From contig NZ_CP023429.1 in NCBI RefSeq assembly GCF_002327085.1, positions 2,408,383 to 2,472,382 of the forward strand: DNA of 64,000 nt, read 5' to 3'. Shown here piece by piece: positions 56,004 to 64,000 of this stretch. A program made the position numbers and the translations under genes. Position 1 is the stretch's first letter, and every line of letters starts with the position of its first letter. Below the pieces are notes generated by a model, which ran no database searches, was not told where the DNA came from, and saw only the letters and a list, made by a program, of their open reading frames with translations. The DNA is from Neisseria weixii (GTDB taxonomy: Bacteria; Pseudomonadota; Gammaproteobacteria; Burkholderiales; Neisseriaceae).

Positions 56004-59000
56004 TTAGAAGAAGATTTCACGCCATGACAGACGGCGGATACCGCAGATTCGGCCGTCGACATCAAAGCTACTTCCTTTATTCGTCAACAACACACGGACT
56101 GCTTCCCGGCTGAAACATTTATTGTTCGGCACTTCAGTATCCGCGGCTTTCAACGGCTGATCGGTACCGGAACCGCCGCTGTCACCGTCACGCGTTACAG
56201 GCGAATCATTCCGCTTGGTCGAATCCATAAACGTGAAGCTGATAATGCCCGGCTGGCGCAAGCCTGCGTAAGAATAATCCTTGCCGGCCTGATTATCTTT
56301 AATAAACCGTACATAACCGCTGCGCTTGTCCGGCTGCCCGCCCGTTTCGGCATTGACGCCCAAAAGCATGGTCGAGCTGGCCGTAGCTGTTTCTGTCGTT
56401 TCAGGAATACACGGATCCCCGTTATTCGAGACTTTAGTAGTCTCGGTTTTATATTTTCGCGCCGTAATTACAGCGGTACGCAAAATCATTGTCGGCTTGA
56501 CCACTACGCGCTCGCCGCCTGCGGACAAATCAATTTTCCAGCCTTTTTTACCTTCCGGCATCTTATTGCTGCTTAAGGTATAGGCATCGGTTTCGATCGT
56601 TTTCGCTTTATCCTCAGGATCGGGAATGCTGACCTTGCCGGAACTTAAAGTCTGCAACAACAAGTCAGCAGAATTTGCAGCAACAGCTTCGGCATTCAAA
56701 TCGTCAAAAATACCGTAAACAGCCTGTTGGTCGGTATTATTGCGGTCATCTTGGTAAATATCGCTTCCCGTACCGAAAATCACTACATATTTATTGCGGG
56801 AACGGCGGGATACGGCAGGTGCGGCAGTAACCGGCTGCTTGGCATCGCCGGCATAAATGCGTGCAACTTTCCAATCGGCCGGTTTTTCCCCGCGCAAATC
56901 AAAGCGGTACATATTGCCGCCGTAATCGCCCGCATAGGCCGCATCAACCACGCCGTCAAAGTCGGTATCGACCAAAGTTGGAGCGGACAAGCCGCCTATG
57001 CCGTCTGAAACTTCGATTTTGCGGATCAACGAACCTGCCGCCGTACCGCCTGTTTTGCCGCTGTCGGCCTCCTGACCCAACATATCGTAAACATACAGCG
57101 CGGTTTCATTAGTTTTGCCTTCAACCTCGCCTTTTACGCGGTAGCCGCTGGACAAAAAGCCTGCGTAGCGTACATTTTCAGTCAGACTGACAGCACCGTC
57201 CGGACGCGCAACCGAGATACGGCCGATTTGCGGCGTGCCGACGGTATAACCCAATGTATTGCCTGCACCTTTTGCAGTTTCAAACAGCGGAACGCTGTAC
57301 AAAACAGAAGTACCGTCCAAGCCTACCTTCGAATTATCAGAACGATCCACGCCGCCAATGTTCAGCGCATATGCACCACGGCCGCCCTGACCCATCGCGC
57401 CGAACAGGAAAGAACGTTGGCCGGTTTTGCTACTGTCGGAAGATTTGGCAGTGCGGCGCACGACGATACCGCCGTTGACCATATAGCGGTGCGGAATTTC
57501 CTTTCCGTATTTCTCATGCGCCACATCTTTCAGGTATTTGCCCATTGTTGTAGCATTGCCTGCATCGTCGTCGCGATCCATACCCGCCGGAATATAGCTG
57601 ATTTTCAAATCATACGGATTCGTGCTGCTATTTTGACTGCGGAAAAGATGAACCATGCCGTCGTTGGCCGCCGTTACCAAAAATTCGTTACGGCCGTTGA
57701 CTTGATCGCCGACGGTATGCAGCGAACTGTCGAGAATATCGCCCAAATTCCGGCGCACTGTTTCGCGCACGCGGTAAGGCTGGCTGTAGTTATTGGCAAT
57801 GGCGGTATTTTTCAAACTATTGTCGTCGCCGCGTCGCGCCGTCCATTCCAACAGTACTTTTTTCCACTCCAACTGATCGGCCGGCGTACCGCCGCCGATA
57901 CCGAAATCGGTATTGGTTTTGTCTTTATCCGTGAGACTGCCGATAAAATAATTTTTTTGTCCGTCGTTCAGAATGGTTTGGCGGTTACCAAACGAAGGTT
58001 CTCCGAATACTGCGGTATTGACCGAGCCGTTGGGATTGATTTGGTAAAATTTCAGACGGCTGCTCCAAGTACCGCTGTCAACCTCCACCACGCCTGCCGA
58101 TGTCGACTGGCCGGGATTGGTAAGTGCGGGCGCAGTGCTGCCGGCACCCTCTATGGCAACCGGTGCATTGTCGGCTTCAATGTTGGCAAAGATTTTACTG
58201 AAGGCGCTGACCAAACCATCTGAATCAGTCGCATTAAAATACCCCCCGTTCAAAGAAGTCGCCGCACCGTGCTCCAAGTACGTCTTGCCGCGCTCACTGA
58301 TTCCGCTGCCGAAGCCGACGGTAAAGGTTTCAATCAACTGCTTTTCATACCGGCTTTTGCCGCTGCTGTCTTTAGGGTCGGCGGCATCGCCATTCCAGCT
58401 TTTACCGGCTTTATCCAACCCCAAGGTTTTAAAATCCTTGGCAAGCAATTTATGGCTGAAAAAGCGCAAACCATTATTCTGATCCCAAAAAGTATCATAA
58501 GGCCCTCCCTGATCACGCGCACAATATCCTGCCTCCTGCGGCAGCCCGAAATAACCCTCATCATCCTCATCTTTCGGATAAGCGAAAGGGGTATGTGGCA
58601 CATAAAGCGCACGGTCAGATTCGAAATCCGGAGCGCGGTTTACCCGCGAATTCCAGTCGCAACTCAAGTTGGCATCACCGTCGGACATCAGGACAATATA
58701 GTTTTTCTGACAACGGTACTGCGTTTGCCCGCGCATCAGCTTGGATACCTCGTAATAGCGGCGCGTGGTCGGCGTACCGCCTTTAGCCACCAAACGGCCG
58801 ACATGCTGTTTGACCGTTTCGTGATTATCGGTATATCCGCTCATATCGGACGAGTTGTTCAGCGTTTGAAATCCCCAGTTGACCGAATCGGTATATTTGT
58901 CCAATACGGCATTAAGTGCGCTTTTGGTAACTTGCAAACGGCTGCGCCCCGCATCCGGAACCCGCTCCCTCATACTGCCCGAATCGTCAATCAGCAACAT

Positions 59001-59177
59001 CACGTTCGGCTTAACGGCCACGCTGCTGCTTTTTCTCTCGTTCTGCAGATACAAAGGCACATCGGCAAACTGCTTATTTGCCGCCGCATCCGCAGCACCC
59101 AGCAACGCCAATGCAGACAATACGCAGCGGCTGATGATACGCTGCTTGATCAAAATCGGTTTATCGTTTGTTTTCAT
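56004..59177 (-). CDS. pilC: PilC, type IV pilus tip adhesin/biogenesis protein (PilY1 family)
   Basis: Large exported protein needed for pilus assembly and adhesion. The 1057-residue chain has a signal peptide ending near GAADAAA (about 27-33) and an N-terminal von Willebrand A-like domain with the MIDAS motif DDSGSM (Asp64, Ser66, Ser68) and TGGTP-type later loop (AKGGTPTTRRYY). A C-terminal beta-propeller follows, with the calcium-binding loop DTDFDGVVDAAYAGDYGG. The signal-peptide codons contain no long G-run, so the poly-G phase switch known from gonococcal and meningococcal pilC is absent. A second pilC is not in this window. Confidence 0.93.
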   Translation of the reverse strand: MKTNDKPILIKQRIISRCVLSALALLGAADAAANKQFADVPLYLQNERKSSSVAVKPNVMLLIDDSGSMRERVPDAGRSRLQVTKSALNAVLDKYTDSVNWGFQTLNNSSDMSGYTDNHETVKQHVGRLVAKGGTPTTRRYYEVSKLMRGQTQYRCQKNYIVLMSDGDANLSCDWNSRVNRAPDFESDRALYVPHTPFAYPKDEDDEGYFGLPQEAGYCARDQGGPYDTFWDQNNGLRFFSHKLLAKDFKTLGLDKAGKSWNGDAADPKDSSGKSRYEKQLIETFTVGFGSGISERGKTYLEHGAATSLNGGYFNATDSDGLVSAFSKIFANIEADNAPVAIEGAGSTAPALTNPGQSTSAGVVEVDSGTWSSRLKFYQINPNGSVNTAVFGEPSFGNRQTILNDGQKNYFIGSLTDKDKTNTDFGIGGGTPADQLEWKKVLLEWTARRGDDNSLKNTAIANNYSQPYRVRETVRRNLGDILDSSLHTVGDQVNGRNEFLVTAANDGMVHLFRSQNSSTNPYDLKISYIPAGMDRDDDAGNATTMGKYLKDVAHEKYGKEIPHRYMVNGGIVVRRTAKSSDSSKTGQRSFLFGAMGQGGRGAYALNIGGVDRSDNSKVGLDGTSVLYSVPLFETAKGAGNTLGYTVGTPQIGRISVARPDGAVSLTENVRYAGFLSSGYRVKGEVEGKTNETALYVYDMLGQEADSGKTGGTAAGSLIRKIEVSDGIGGLSAPTLVDTDFDGVVDAAYAGDYGGNMYRFDLRGEKPADWKVARIYAGDAKQPVTAAPAVSRRSRNKYVVIFGTGSDIYQDDRNNTDQQAVYGIFDDLNAEAVAANSADLLLQTLSSGKVSIPDPEDKAKTIETDAYTLSSNKMPEGKKGWKIDLSAGGERVVVKPTMILRTAVITARKYKTETTKVSNNGDPCIPETTETATASSTMLLGVNAETGGQPDKRSGYVRFIKDNQAGKDYSYAGLRQPGIISFTFMDSTKRNDSPVTRDGDSGGSGTDQPLKAADTEVPNNKCFSREAVRVLLTNKGSSFDVDGRICGIRRLSWREIFF

Positions 59178-59237
59178 AATGTGTCGGCCTTATGAACGAT
59201 AGTTTTAACAATATCGTTTTTGTTAGAAAATGCGTTG

Positions 59238-59246
59238 ATTTTAGCA
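59238..59246 (-). promoter_or_regulatory. Extended -10 candidate for pilC
   Basis: On the minus strand TGCTAAAAT has the TGn-TAAAAT form of an extended -10 box, about 60 bp upstream of the pilC ATG. No clear -35 box. Confidence 0.4.
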
Positions 59247-59412
59247 TATTTAAATTACATCCCATGAGTGTTCCTGTTGATTTGGCTTGACTTATGACAA
59301 AAATGAAACAATCATGCCTTTTTCAGACTAGCAGATATGGTTAACTTTACCCCAAGCAAAACGTGACCGTACGTTCTATTTGAAAGGCCGTCTGAAAACG
59401 TGGAATTTTTAC

Positions 59413-59483
59413 GTAGGTTGGGGCGTGACCCAGCGATTTCTTAAATTTCACGGTTTTGTTGGGTTTGGCAACCCAACCTGCGG
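59413..59483. repeat. GTAGGTTGGGT palindromic repeat, copy 1
   Basis: A 71-bp imperfect palindrome with GTAGGTTGGG at one end and CCCAACCTG at the other, with inner GTGACCCA and GGGTTTGGCAACCC. Same family as 62388, 63026 and 63145, in the opposite orientation. Confidence 0.75.
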
Positions 59484-60034
59484 CGTTGCCAAAATTTCAA
59501 AGGCCGTCTGAAAACTCAAAATGCCGCGGGCTGGACTGGACACCCGCTGCACGCACAATTTTTGGATTTATGGCAGCCGATGGTTTTTAAAGGGATTGTG
59601 GTGGGTATGAATACCCACCCTGCCGCTTTTTCGGGTTGGGCAAACATTAGAATTTGCTCCGTTGATTCTTTTCATTATTTTCATGGCATTTGTGTGCGGG
59701 AAACGAAACGGCCGTTTATCCTTTTTTCCGTCATCCGCCCTTTTTTAGGCTTGAACGCAACGGCGTTTTCGCTTAGAATACATTGCTTCTACGGCATAAA
59801 CGGAAATGCCTGAAAAAGCACGTAACGCATGTTCCCCATTGCGCAGCGTGTTTTTTTTTAACCGCATTTTGACGGCGGCGAATATACGGTTATTCGTCCA
59901 GGCAGTCTGAAAAAACATATTTAAACTTGCAGCGCGGGCAAATACCGTCCTAAAACGAAGGCCGTCTGAAAAGACGTAACTTTTCAGACGGCCTCATATC
60001 AAACATTTCAATCTCAGCAAGACAGGAATCCATC
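59484..60034. other. Long intergenic region before carA
   Basis: Contains a 19-base palindrome GGTGGGTATGAATACCCACC-like at 59599-59619, several single uptake sequences, and an inverted DUS pair at 59956-59995 that ends 39 bases before carA. An 83-codon frame exists at 59562 but has no ribosome site or recognisable family, so I do not call a gene. The carA ribosome site is probably AGACAGGA near 60020. Confidence 0.55.
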
Positions 60035-61165
60035 ATGACGACTCCGGCACTTTTGGTTCTCGCCGACGGCAGCGTTTTCCGCGGCACATCAATCGGTTAT
60101 CACGGTTCGACTTCGGGCGAAGTCGTGTTCAACACTTCCATGACCGGCTATCAGGAAATCCTGACCGACCCGTCTTACTGCAAACAAATCGTTACCCTCA
60201 CCTATCCGCACATCGGCAACACGGGCGCGAACGGCGAAGATACGGAAAGCCGCACCGTTTACGCCGCCGGCCTGATTATCCGCGACCTGCCGCTTTTACA
60301 CAGCAATTTCCGTGCCGCCGAAAGCCTGCAAGAGTATTTGGTACGCAACCAAACCGTTGCCATCGCCGACATCGATACCCGCCGCCTGACCCGCATTTTG
60401 CGTGATAAAGGTGCGCAAGCCGGTGCAATCTTGACCGGCACGGACGCCACCGAAGAAAAAGCGCAAGAATTGATTGCTGCGTTCGGCAGCATGGTGGGGA
60501 AGGATTTGGCTAAAGAAGTGACCTGTGCCGAAACCTACGAATGGACGGAAGGTGAATGGAAGCTGGGTCAAGGTTTTGCCACCCCAGAAAAACAGCCTTA
60601 CCATGTGGTTGTTTATGATTTCGGCGTGAAAACCAATATCCTGCGCATGCTGGCTGAACGCGGCTGCCGCCTGACGGTCGTTCCGGCGCAAACCCCTGCG
60701 GCAGATGTGTTGGCCATGAATCCCGACGGCGTGTTCTTATCCAACGGCCCGGGCGACCCTGAGCCTTGCGACTACGCCATCAAAGCAACCCAAGAGATTT
60801 TGACCAGTAAAAAACCGGTATTCGGTATTTGCTTGGGTCACCAATTATTGGGCTTGGCAGTGGGTGGCAAAACCCGCAAAATGCCGTTCGGCCACCACGG
60901 CGCCAACCATCCGGTGCAAAACCTGGAAAACGGCCGCGTGATGATCACCAGCCAAAACCACGGTTTCGAAGTGGACGCAGACACGCTGCCTGAAAATGTG
61001 AAAGTGACCCACCGCTCATTGTTTGACGGCTCGCTGCAAGGCATTGAATTGACCGACCAAGCGGCATTCAGCTTCCAAGGCCACCCTGAAGCCGGCCCGG
61101 GCCCGCATGATGTGGCTTATCTGTTTGATAAATTTATCGACAGCTTGAAAACGGCTAAAGCGTAA
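60035..61165 (+). CDS. carA: Carbamoyl-phosphate synthase small subunit
   Basis: Glutamine amidotransferase subunit feeding arginine and pyrimidine synthesis. The 376-residue product has the N-domain ([34 protein letters not shown]) and the class I GATase with catalytic Cys in [13 protein letters not shown] and His/Glu in [11 protein letters not shown]. Intact. carB does not follow directly; it starts 2.76 kb downstream. Confidence 0.97.
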   Translation: MTTPALLVLADGSVFRGTSIGYHGSTSGEVVFNTSMTGYQEILTDPSYCKQIVTLTYPHIGNTGANGEDTESRTVYAAGLIIRDLPLLHSNFRAAESLQEYLVRNQTVAIADIDTRRLTRILRDKGAQAGAILTGTDATEEKAQELIAAFGSMVGKDLAKEVTCAETYEWTEGEWKLGQGFATPEKQPYHVVVYDFGVKTNILRMLAERGCRLTVVPAQTPAADVLAMNPDGVFLSNGPGDPEPCDYAIKATQEILTSKKPVFGICLGHQLLGLAVGGKTRKMPFGHHGANHPVQNLENGRVMITSQNHGFEVDADTLPENVKVTHRSLFDGSLQGIELTDQAAFSFQGHPEAGPGPHDVAYLFDKFIDSLKTAKA

Positions 61166-61171
61166 AGCTGC

Positions 61172-61216
61172 GTGTTCAGACGGCCTCTAAATGGGATAAA
61201 AAAAGGCCGTCTGAAA
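61172..61216 (+). terminator. DUS hairpin after carA
   Basis: GTTCAGACGGCCT (61172-61184) faces AGGCCGTCTGAA (61204-61215) around about 19 bases. It suggests that carA is transcribed apart from the genes that follow. Confidence 0.65.
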
Positions 61217-61340
61217 AATAACAACCCCACCTCAAAATAAATATTAAAACCATTCTGATGGCGGCTTCACGCATATTCAAAGGCCGTCTGAAAAGCCCCT
61301 ATTGCTTCAGACGGCATGTTCATCAAGAGGAGAAACGAAC

Positions 61341-62346
61341 ATCAAATCCCTGCTCGCACAAAAAGACATCGAATTCAGCTTGCGCCGCTACGGTATTGAC
61401 GCGCTGAACTTCATGGCGCTCGGCCTGTTCGGCTCGCTGATTATCGGCCTGATTTTAAAAACCGTCGGCGGCTGGACAAACCTGCCTTGGCTGGTTGAAA
61501 TCGGCGGCCAAGCGCAAGCCGGTATGGGGCGGCCATCGGCGTGGGTGTGGCCTATGCCCTGAAAGCCCCGCCGCTGGTCTTATTCTCCGGCACCATCATC
61601 GGCTTGGCCGGTGCGGCACTGGGCGGGCCTGCCGGCTGCTTTATCGCAGTTGCCATCGGCACCGAAACCGGCAAACTGGTGAGCAAAACCACACCGGTTG
61701 ACATCATCGCTACCCCCGCCGCTACCTTAATCAGCGGCATAGCCGCCTCCCAATTTGTCGGCCCCTTATCGCCACCGCCATGGCCCAAACCGGCGCGCTG
61801 ATTATGTGGGCAGTCGAATTGCAGCCTGTGCTGATGGGCATGGTTGTCGCGGTGTTGATGGGCATGATTCTGACCCTGCCCATTTCCAGCGCCGCCATTG
61901 CCATCTCCCTGTCACTCAGCGGCCTGGCGGCAGGCGCAGCCACCGTCGGCTGCTGCGCGCAAATGGTCGGTTTCGCCGTGATGGGTTTTAAAGAAAACCG
62001 CTGGTCTGGCTTACTCAGCCAAGGCTTGGGCACCAGTATGCTGCAAATGCCGAATATCGTGAAAAACCCGCTGATTTGGATTCCGCCCACACTCAGCGGC
62101 GCAATTTTAGGCCCTGTCGCCACCGTCGGCTTTCAAATGAGCAACATCCCCGGCGGCGCGGGTATGGGCACCAGCGGCTTAGTCGGCCAAGCCGGCACCA
62201 TCAACGCCATGGGCAACGCCCCGACCGTTTGGCTGGGAATTGTGCTGCTGCATTTTGTACTACCTGCGGTTTTAACGCTCATCATCGCCGCGTTTATGCG
62301 CAAAAAAGGCTGGATTAAGGATGGGGATTTGAAGCTGGATGTTTGA
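61341..62346 (+). CDS. PTS EIIC-like (PfoR-type) membrane protein, two apparent frameshifts, ATC at start position
   Basis: Ten-helix membrane protein related to the PTS IIC/PfoR group; substrate unknown, and no IIA/IIB partners are nearby. Adding one G to the G4 run at 61526-61529 and one C to the C4 run at 61762-61765 joins KSLLAQKDIEFSLRRYGIDALNF, GAAIGVGVAYALKAPPLVLFSG and GPVATVGFQMSNIPGGAGMGTSGLVGQ into 335 residues. The codon in the start position, 8 bases after AGGAG, is ATC (61341-61343), not ATG. The only other in-frame option is a TTG at 61302 inside an uptake sequence. Either the codon is a base error or initiation is unusual. Confidence 0.75.
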
Positions 62347-62387
62347 AATTTCAGACGGCCTTGCTTTTGAATATCAAGGACAACACC

Positions 62388-62413
62388 GTAGGTTGGGTTG
62401 CCAAACCCAACAA
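62388..62413. repeat. GTAGGTTGGGT repeat, half copy
   Basis: GTAGGTTGGGTTGCCAAACC followed by CAACA, the left half of the family; the right half is missing and different sequence follows. Confidence 0.7.
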
Positions 62414-62502
62414 AAATGATTGGGCTGAATTTAAAGTAATGATTTGTGGCGCATTGAATCTCAAATTCAAAACACCCAAGCAAATGAAACACAGGAACCG
62501 CC

Positions 62503-63005
62503 ATGCGATACCGCCGCGCCTTTACCAGAGGCGGCTGTTTCTTCACCCTTGCCCTGCAAGACACGAAACAAGGTACGCTTGTGCGGCATATTGACGAATT
62601 AAGACAGGCATTTCATGCGGTTAAAAAAACGGCATCCTTTTGAAATCATTGCCGTATGCGTTTTACCCGAACACCTGCATTTATTGTCAGGCTGCCTGAA
62701 AACGACAGCGGCTGCCCGGTAAGGCTGCGTTTAATCAAAGCCAGATTTCCGCAAGCCATGCCGAAAACCGAAACCGCCTCCCGTCGCGCCTCCGCAAAAA
62801 CGAACGCGGTATTTGGCAGCGGCATTATTGAAAACACGAAATCCGTGATGAGCGCGATTTGAATACACATATTGATTATATTCATTTCAATCCGTCAAAC
62901 ACGGATATGTAACACGCGTTGCAGATTGTCCGTATTCGTCGTTTCACCGGTATGTGGCAAACGGGATCTTGCCGAAAGATTGGGGGCAACGGCGCGGAAA
63001 TTGAA
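62503..63005 (+). pseudogene. RAYT (REP-associated tyrosine transposase) remnant
   Basis: Starts MRYRRAFTRGGCFFTLALQD and, across at least three frame changes, continues RHIDELRQAFHAVKK, HPFEIIAVCVLPEHLHLL (the HUH metal motif HLH), [41 protein letters not shown] and LPKDWG. These are all IS200-like RAYT signatures, but no single frame is intact and in-frame stops occur. It is bracketed by palindromic repeats of one family at 62388 and 63026. Confidence 0.78.
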
Positions 63006-63025
63006 GGAAATCTTGGGGAGTAAAG

Positions 63026-63095
63026 GTAGATTGGGTTGTCAAACCCAACAAGACCGTTGAATTTTAAGAAATTGTTGGATCATGACCCAACCTAC
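63026..63095. repeat. GTAGGTTGGGT palindromic repeat, copy 3
   Basis: About 70 bp: GTAGATTGGGTTGTCAAACC at one end and CATGACCCAACCTAC at the other, with TTGAATTTTAAGAAATTGTTGG inside. It directly follows the RAYT remnant. Confidence 0.75.
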
Positions 63096-63144
63096 GCAGA
63101 AATCCAATGTTTTTTCAGACGGCCTTTGAAACTTCAGCAACACC

Positions 63145-63212
63145 GTAGGTTGGCTTGCCTAACCCAACGAAACCTTGAATTGAAGAAATTGTTGGGTCAT
63201 GACCCAACCTGC
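63145..63212. repeat. GTAGGTTGGGT palindromic repeat, copy 4
   Basis: About 68 bp: GTAGGTTGGCTTGCCTAACC and GGGTCATGACCCAACCTG, in the same orientation as copy 3 and separated from it by a single uptake sequence. Confidence 0.75.
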
Positions 63213-63244
63213 GCTCAACTCATGAAATAAAGGAGGCTGCTGTA

Positions 63245-63838
63245 ATGAAGTACCTTTTTACGTTTATTCCCTCATTGATACTTTGTGCTTGTACAGCTAT
63301 CAATACGAAAACCCATACCGAGTGGATACAAAAAGCGGAAATATCATCAGGATCAATAAGTCTTGAAACCCGGCAGGGGAAAAAATTCATGTTTCAAAAT
63401 AAAGCATTAAAATCAGAACAAGAAAAGTTTGCGGCCTTTACTCAAAAATACCAATCAAAAATTACAGGCAGCTCCCTGCAAGCATATACAGACAACACTG
63501 CATATGGTTTTCCAAAAGCTGAAATTCAATATTGGATTTTCCTGAATAAATCATTGCTCAATCCCAAAGAATTAGCAGATTTGCATCAACACTACCAAGC
63601 ACAAGAAGAAGCCCCTGATAAAATATATGTCCGCTTTTATGCAAAAGATGGATACGTATTGGATTTACGCTATTTTAGTGGCACTTCCCCTTTGGATAAC
63701 AAATATACCCTATCCCACCCGTTACCCATACAAATCAACGTTAAAGATAAACAGCCCGCACCGGTTGGCAATATGCTGATTATCGGATTTTTCCCATTCA
63801 TCATGATGTATGGTTGCGCCACCGGTTCATGTATATAA
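63245..63838 (+). CDS. Lipoprotein of unknown function
   Basis: A 197-residue protein with signal peptide and lipobox LILCAC (Cys about 16 follows CA), then a hydrophilic domain and a hydrophobic C-terminal stretch (MLIIGFFPFIMMYGCATGSC). AAGGAGG lies 8 bases upstream of the ATG. It is AT-rich compared with carA and carB and followed by a Kingella-type uptake sequence, both hints of transfer. Family not recognised. Confidence 0.78.
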   Translation: MKYLFTFIPSLILCACTAINTKTHTEWIQKAEISSGSISLETRQGKKFMFQNKALKSEQEKFAAFTQKYQSKITGSSLQAYTDNTAYGFPKAEIQYWIFLNKSLLNPKELADLHQHYQAQEEAPDKIYVRFYAKDGYVLDLRYFSGTSPLDNKYTLSHPLPIQINVKDKQPAPVGNMLIIGFFPFIMMYGCATGSCI

Positions 63839-63860
63839 ATCGCGTTTTAGTCCTAACCTG

Positions 63861-63880
63861 TTTTCAGGCAGCCTGAAAAA
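63861..63880. repeat. Kingella-dialect uptake sequence in a palindrome
   Basis: AGGCAGCCTGAA (63866-63877) is the uptake dialect described for Kingella, not the AGGCCGTCTGAA used in the rest of the window. It forms TTTTCAGGC-A-GCCTGAAAA. Confidence 0.6.
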
Positions 63881-63924
63881 CATTACCCACATAAAAAATC
63901 AACTTAAGAAAAGAAAGACCCACT

Positions 63925-64000
63925 ATGCCCAAACGTACCGACCTAAAATCCATCTTAATCATCGGCGCCGGCCCGATTGTCATCGGCCAAGCCTGCGAAT
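63925..64000 (+). CDS. carB: Carbamoyl-phosphate synthase large subunit (N-terminus only)
   Basis: Only 25 codons are in the window: [20 protein letters not shown] then GQACE, the invariant start of the synthetase ATP-grasp half. GAAAGA lies 5-10 bases upstream. The rest lies outside the window. Confidence 0.95.
   Translation, partial: MPKRTDLKSILIIGAGPIVIGQACE

Noticed and set aside
59562..59813. 83-codon frame upstream of carA
   Set aside because: No ribosome site or recognisable motif, and it spans a palindromic repeat-rich region.

Overview
The window is a stretch of a Neisseria chromosome, most likely a commensal or animal-associated species rather than the gonococcus or meningococcus. 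The evidence is the very frequent 12-mer AGGCCGTCTGAA (the AG dialect of the neisserial DNA uptake sequence), often in inverted pairs that act as terminators; a neisserial dcw cluster order; PilC; dRS3 repeats; and an intact sigma54-type PilS/PilR pair, which is known from commensal Neisseria. Base composition is moderate, with AT-rich islands where accessory DNA sits.

Layout. 1-13 kb (minus strand): dcw cluster mraZ-rsmH-ftsL-penA-murE-(two lipoprotein genes)-murF-[HTH regulator and YaaW-like gene, inserted]-mraY-globin-murD-ftsW(partial), with its promoter and MraZ operator upstream. 13-18 kb: MidA-like methyltransferase, two tRNAs, an ADP-ribosylglycohydrolase, an RDD membrane protein, asd. 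17.7-23.7 kb: sspB-sspA, petABC (cytochrome bc1), a Nif3-like protein, metR. 23.7-28.4 kb: repeats, mgtE, and a radical-SAM/DUF4130 pair of predicted DNA-repair function. 28.5-38.4 kb: gpmA, a YfcZ-like gene, tgpA, the pxpBCA 5-oxoprolinase operon with an NRAMP-like transporter, garD, and a dead shikimate-dehydrogenase-like gene. 38.4-45.5 kb: MITEs, parC, pilS-pilR, rsmJ. 45.5-46.7 kb: IS remnants and a MITE. 46.7-54.3 kb: DUF58-moxR, tldD, a Fur-boxed sRNA locus that fits nrrF, and a SPOR / birA-coaX / heptose adenylyltransferase operon. 54.4-64 kb: four tRNAs, folD, pilC, then carA and carB separated by about 2.8 kb holding a PTS IIC-like gene, a dead RAYT transposase with palindromic repeats, and a lipoprotein gene.

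The dominant anomaly is technical. Twelve genes, including the essential murF and penA, are split by single-base indels: I count 16 deletions and 1 insertion, nearly all in short homopolymers. Restoring one base at each site gives a full-length, family-typical protein whose length is a multiple of three every time. I read these as uncorrected sequencing errors, and I annotate the genes over their full spans. Real decay is confined to the shikimate-dehydrogenase-like gene, the RAYT gene and the IS fragments.

The most interesting biology is the radical-SAM/DUF4130 pair, the NRAMP-fold protein lacking metal-ligand motifs beside 5-oxoprolinase, the regulator/YaaW-like insertion in the dcw cluster, and several small non-autonomous elements, some clearly derived from an IS1106-like IS5-family element.
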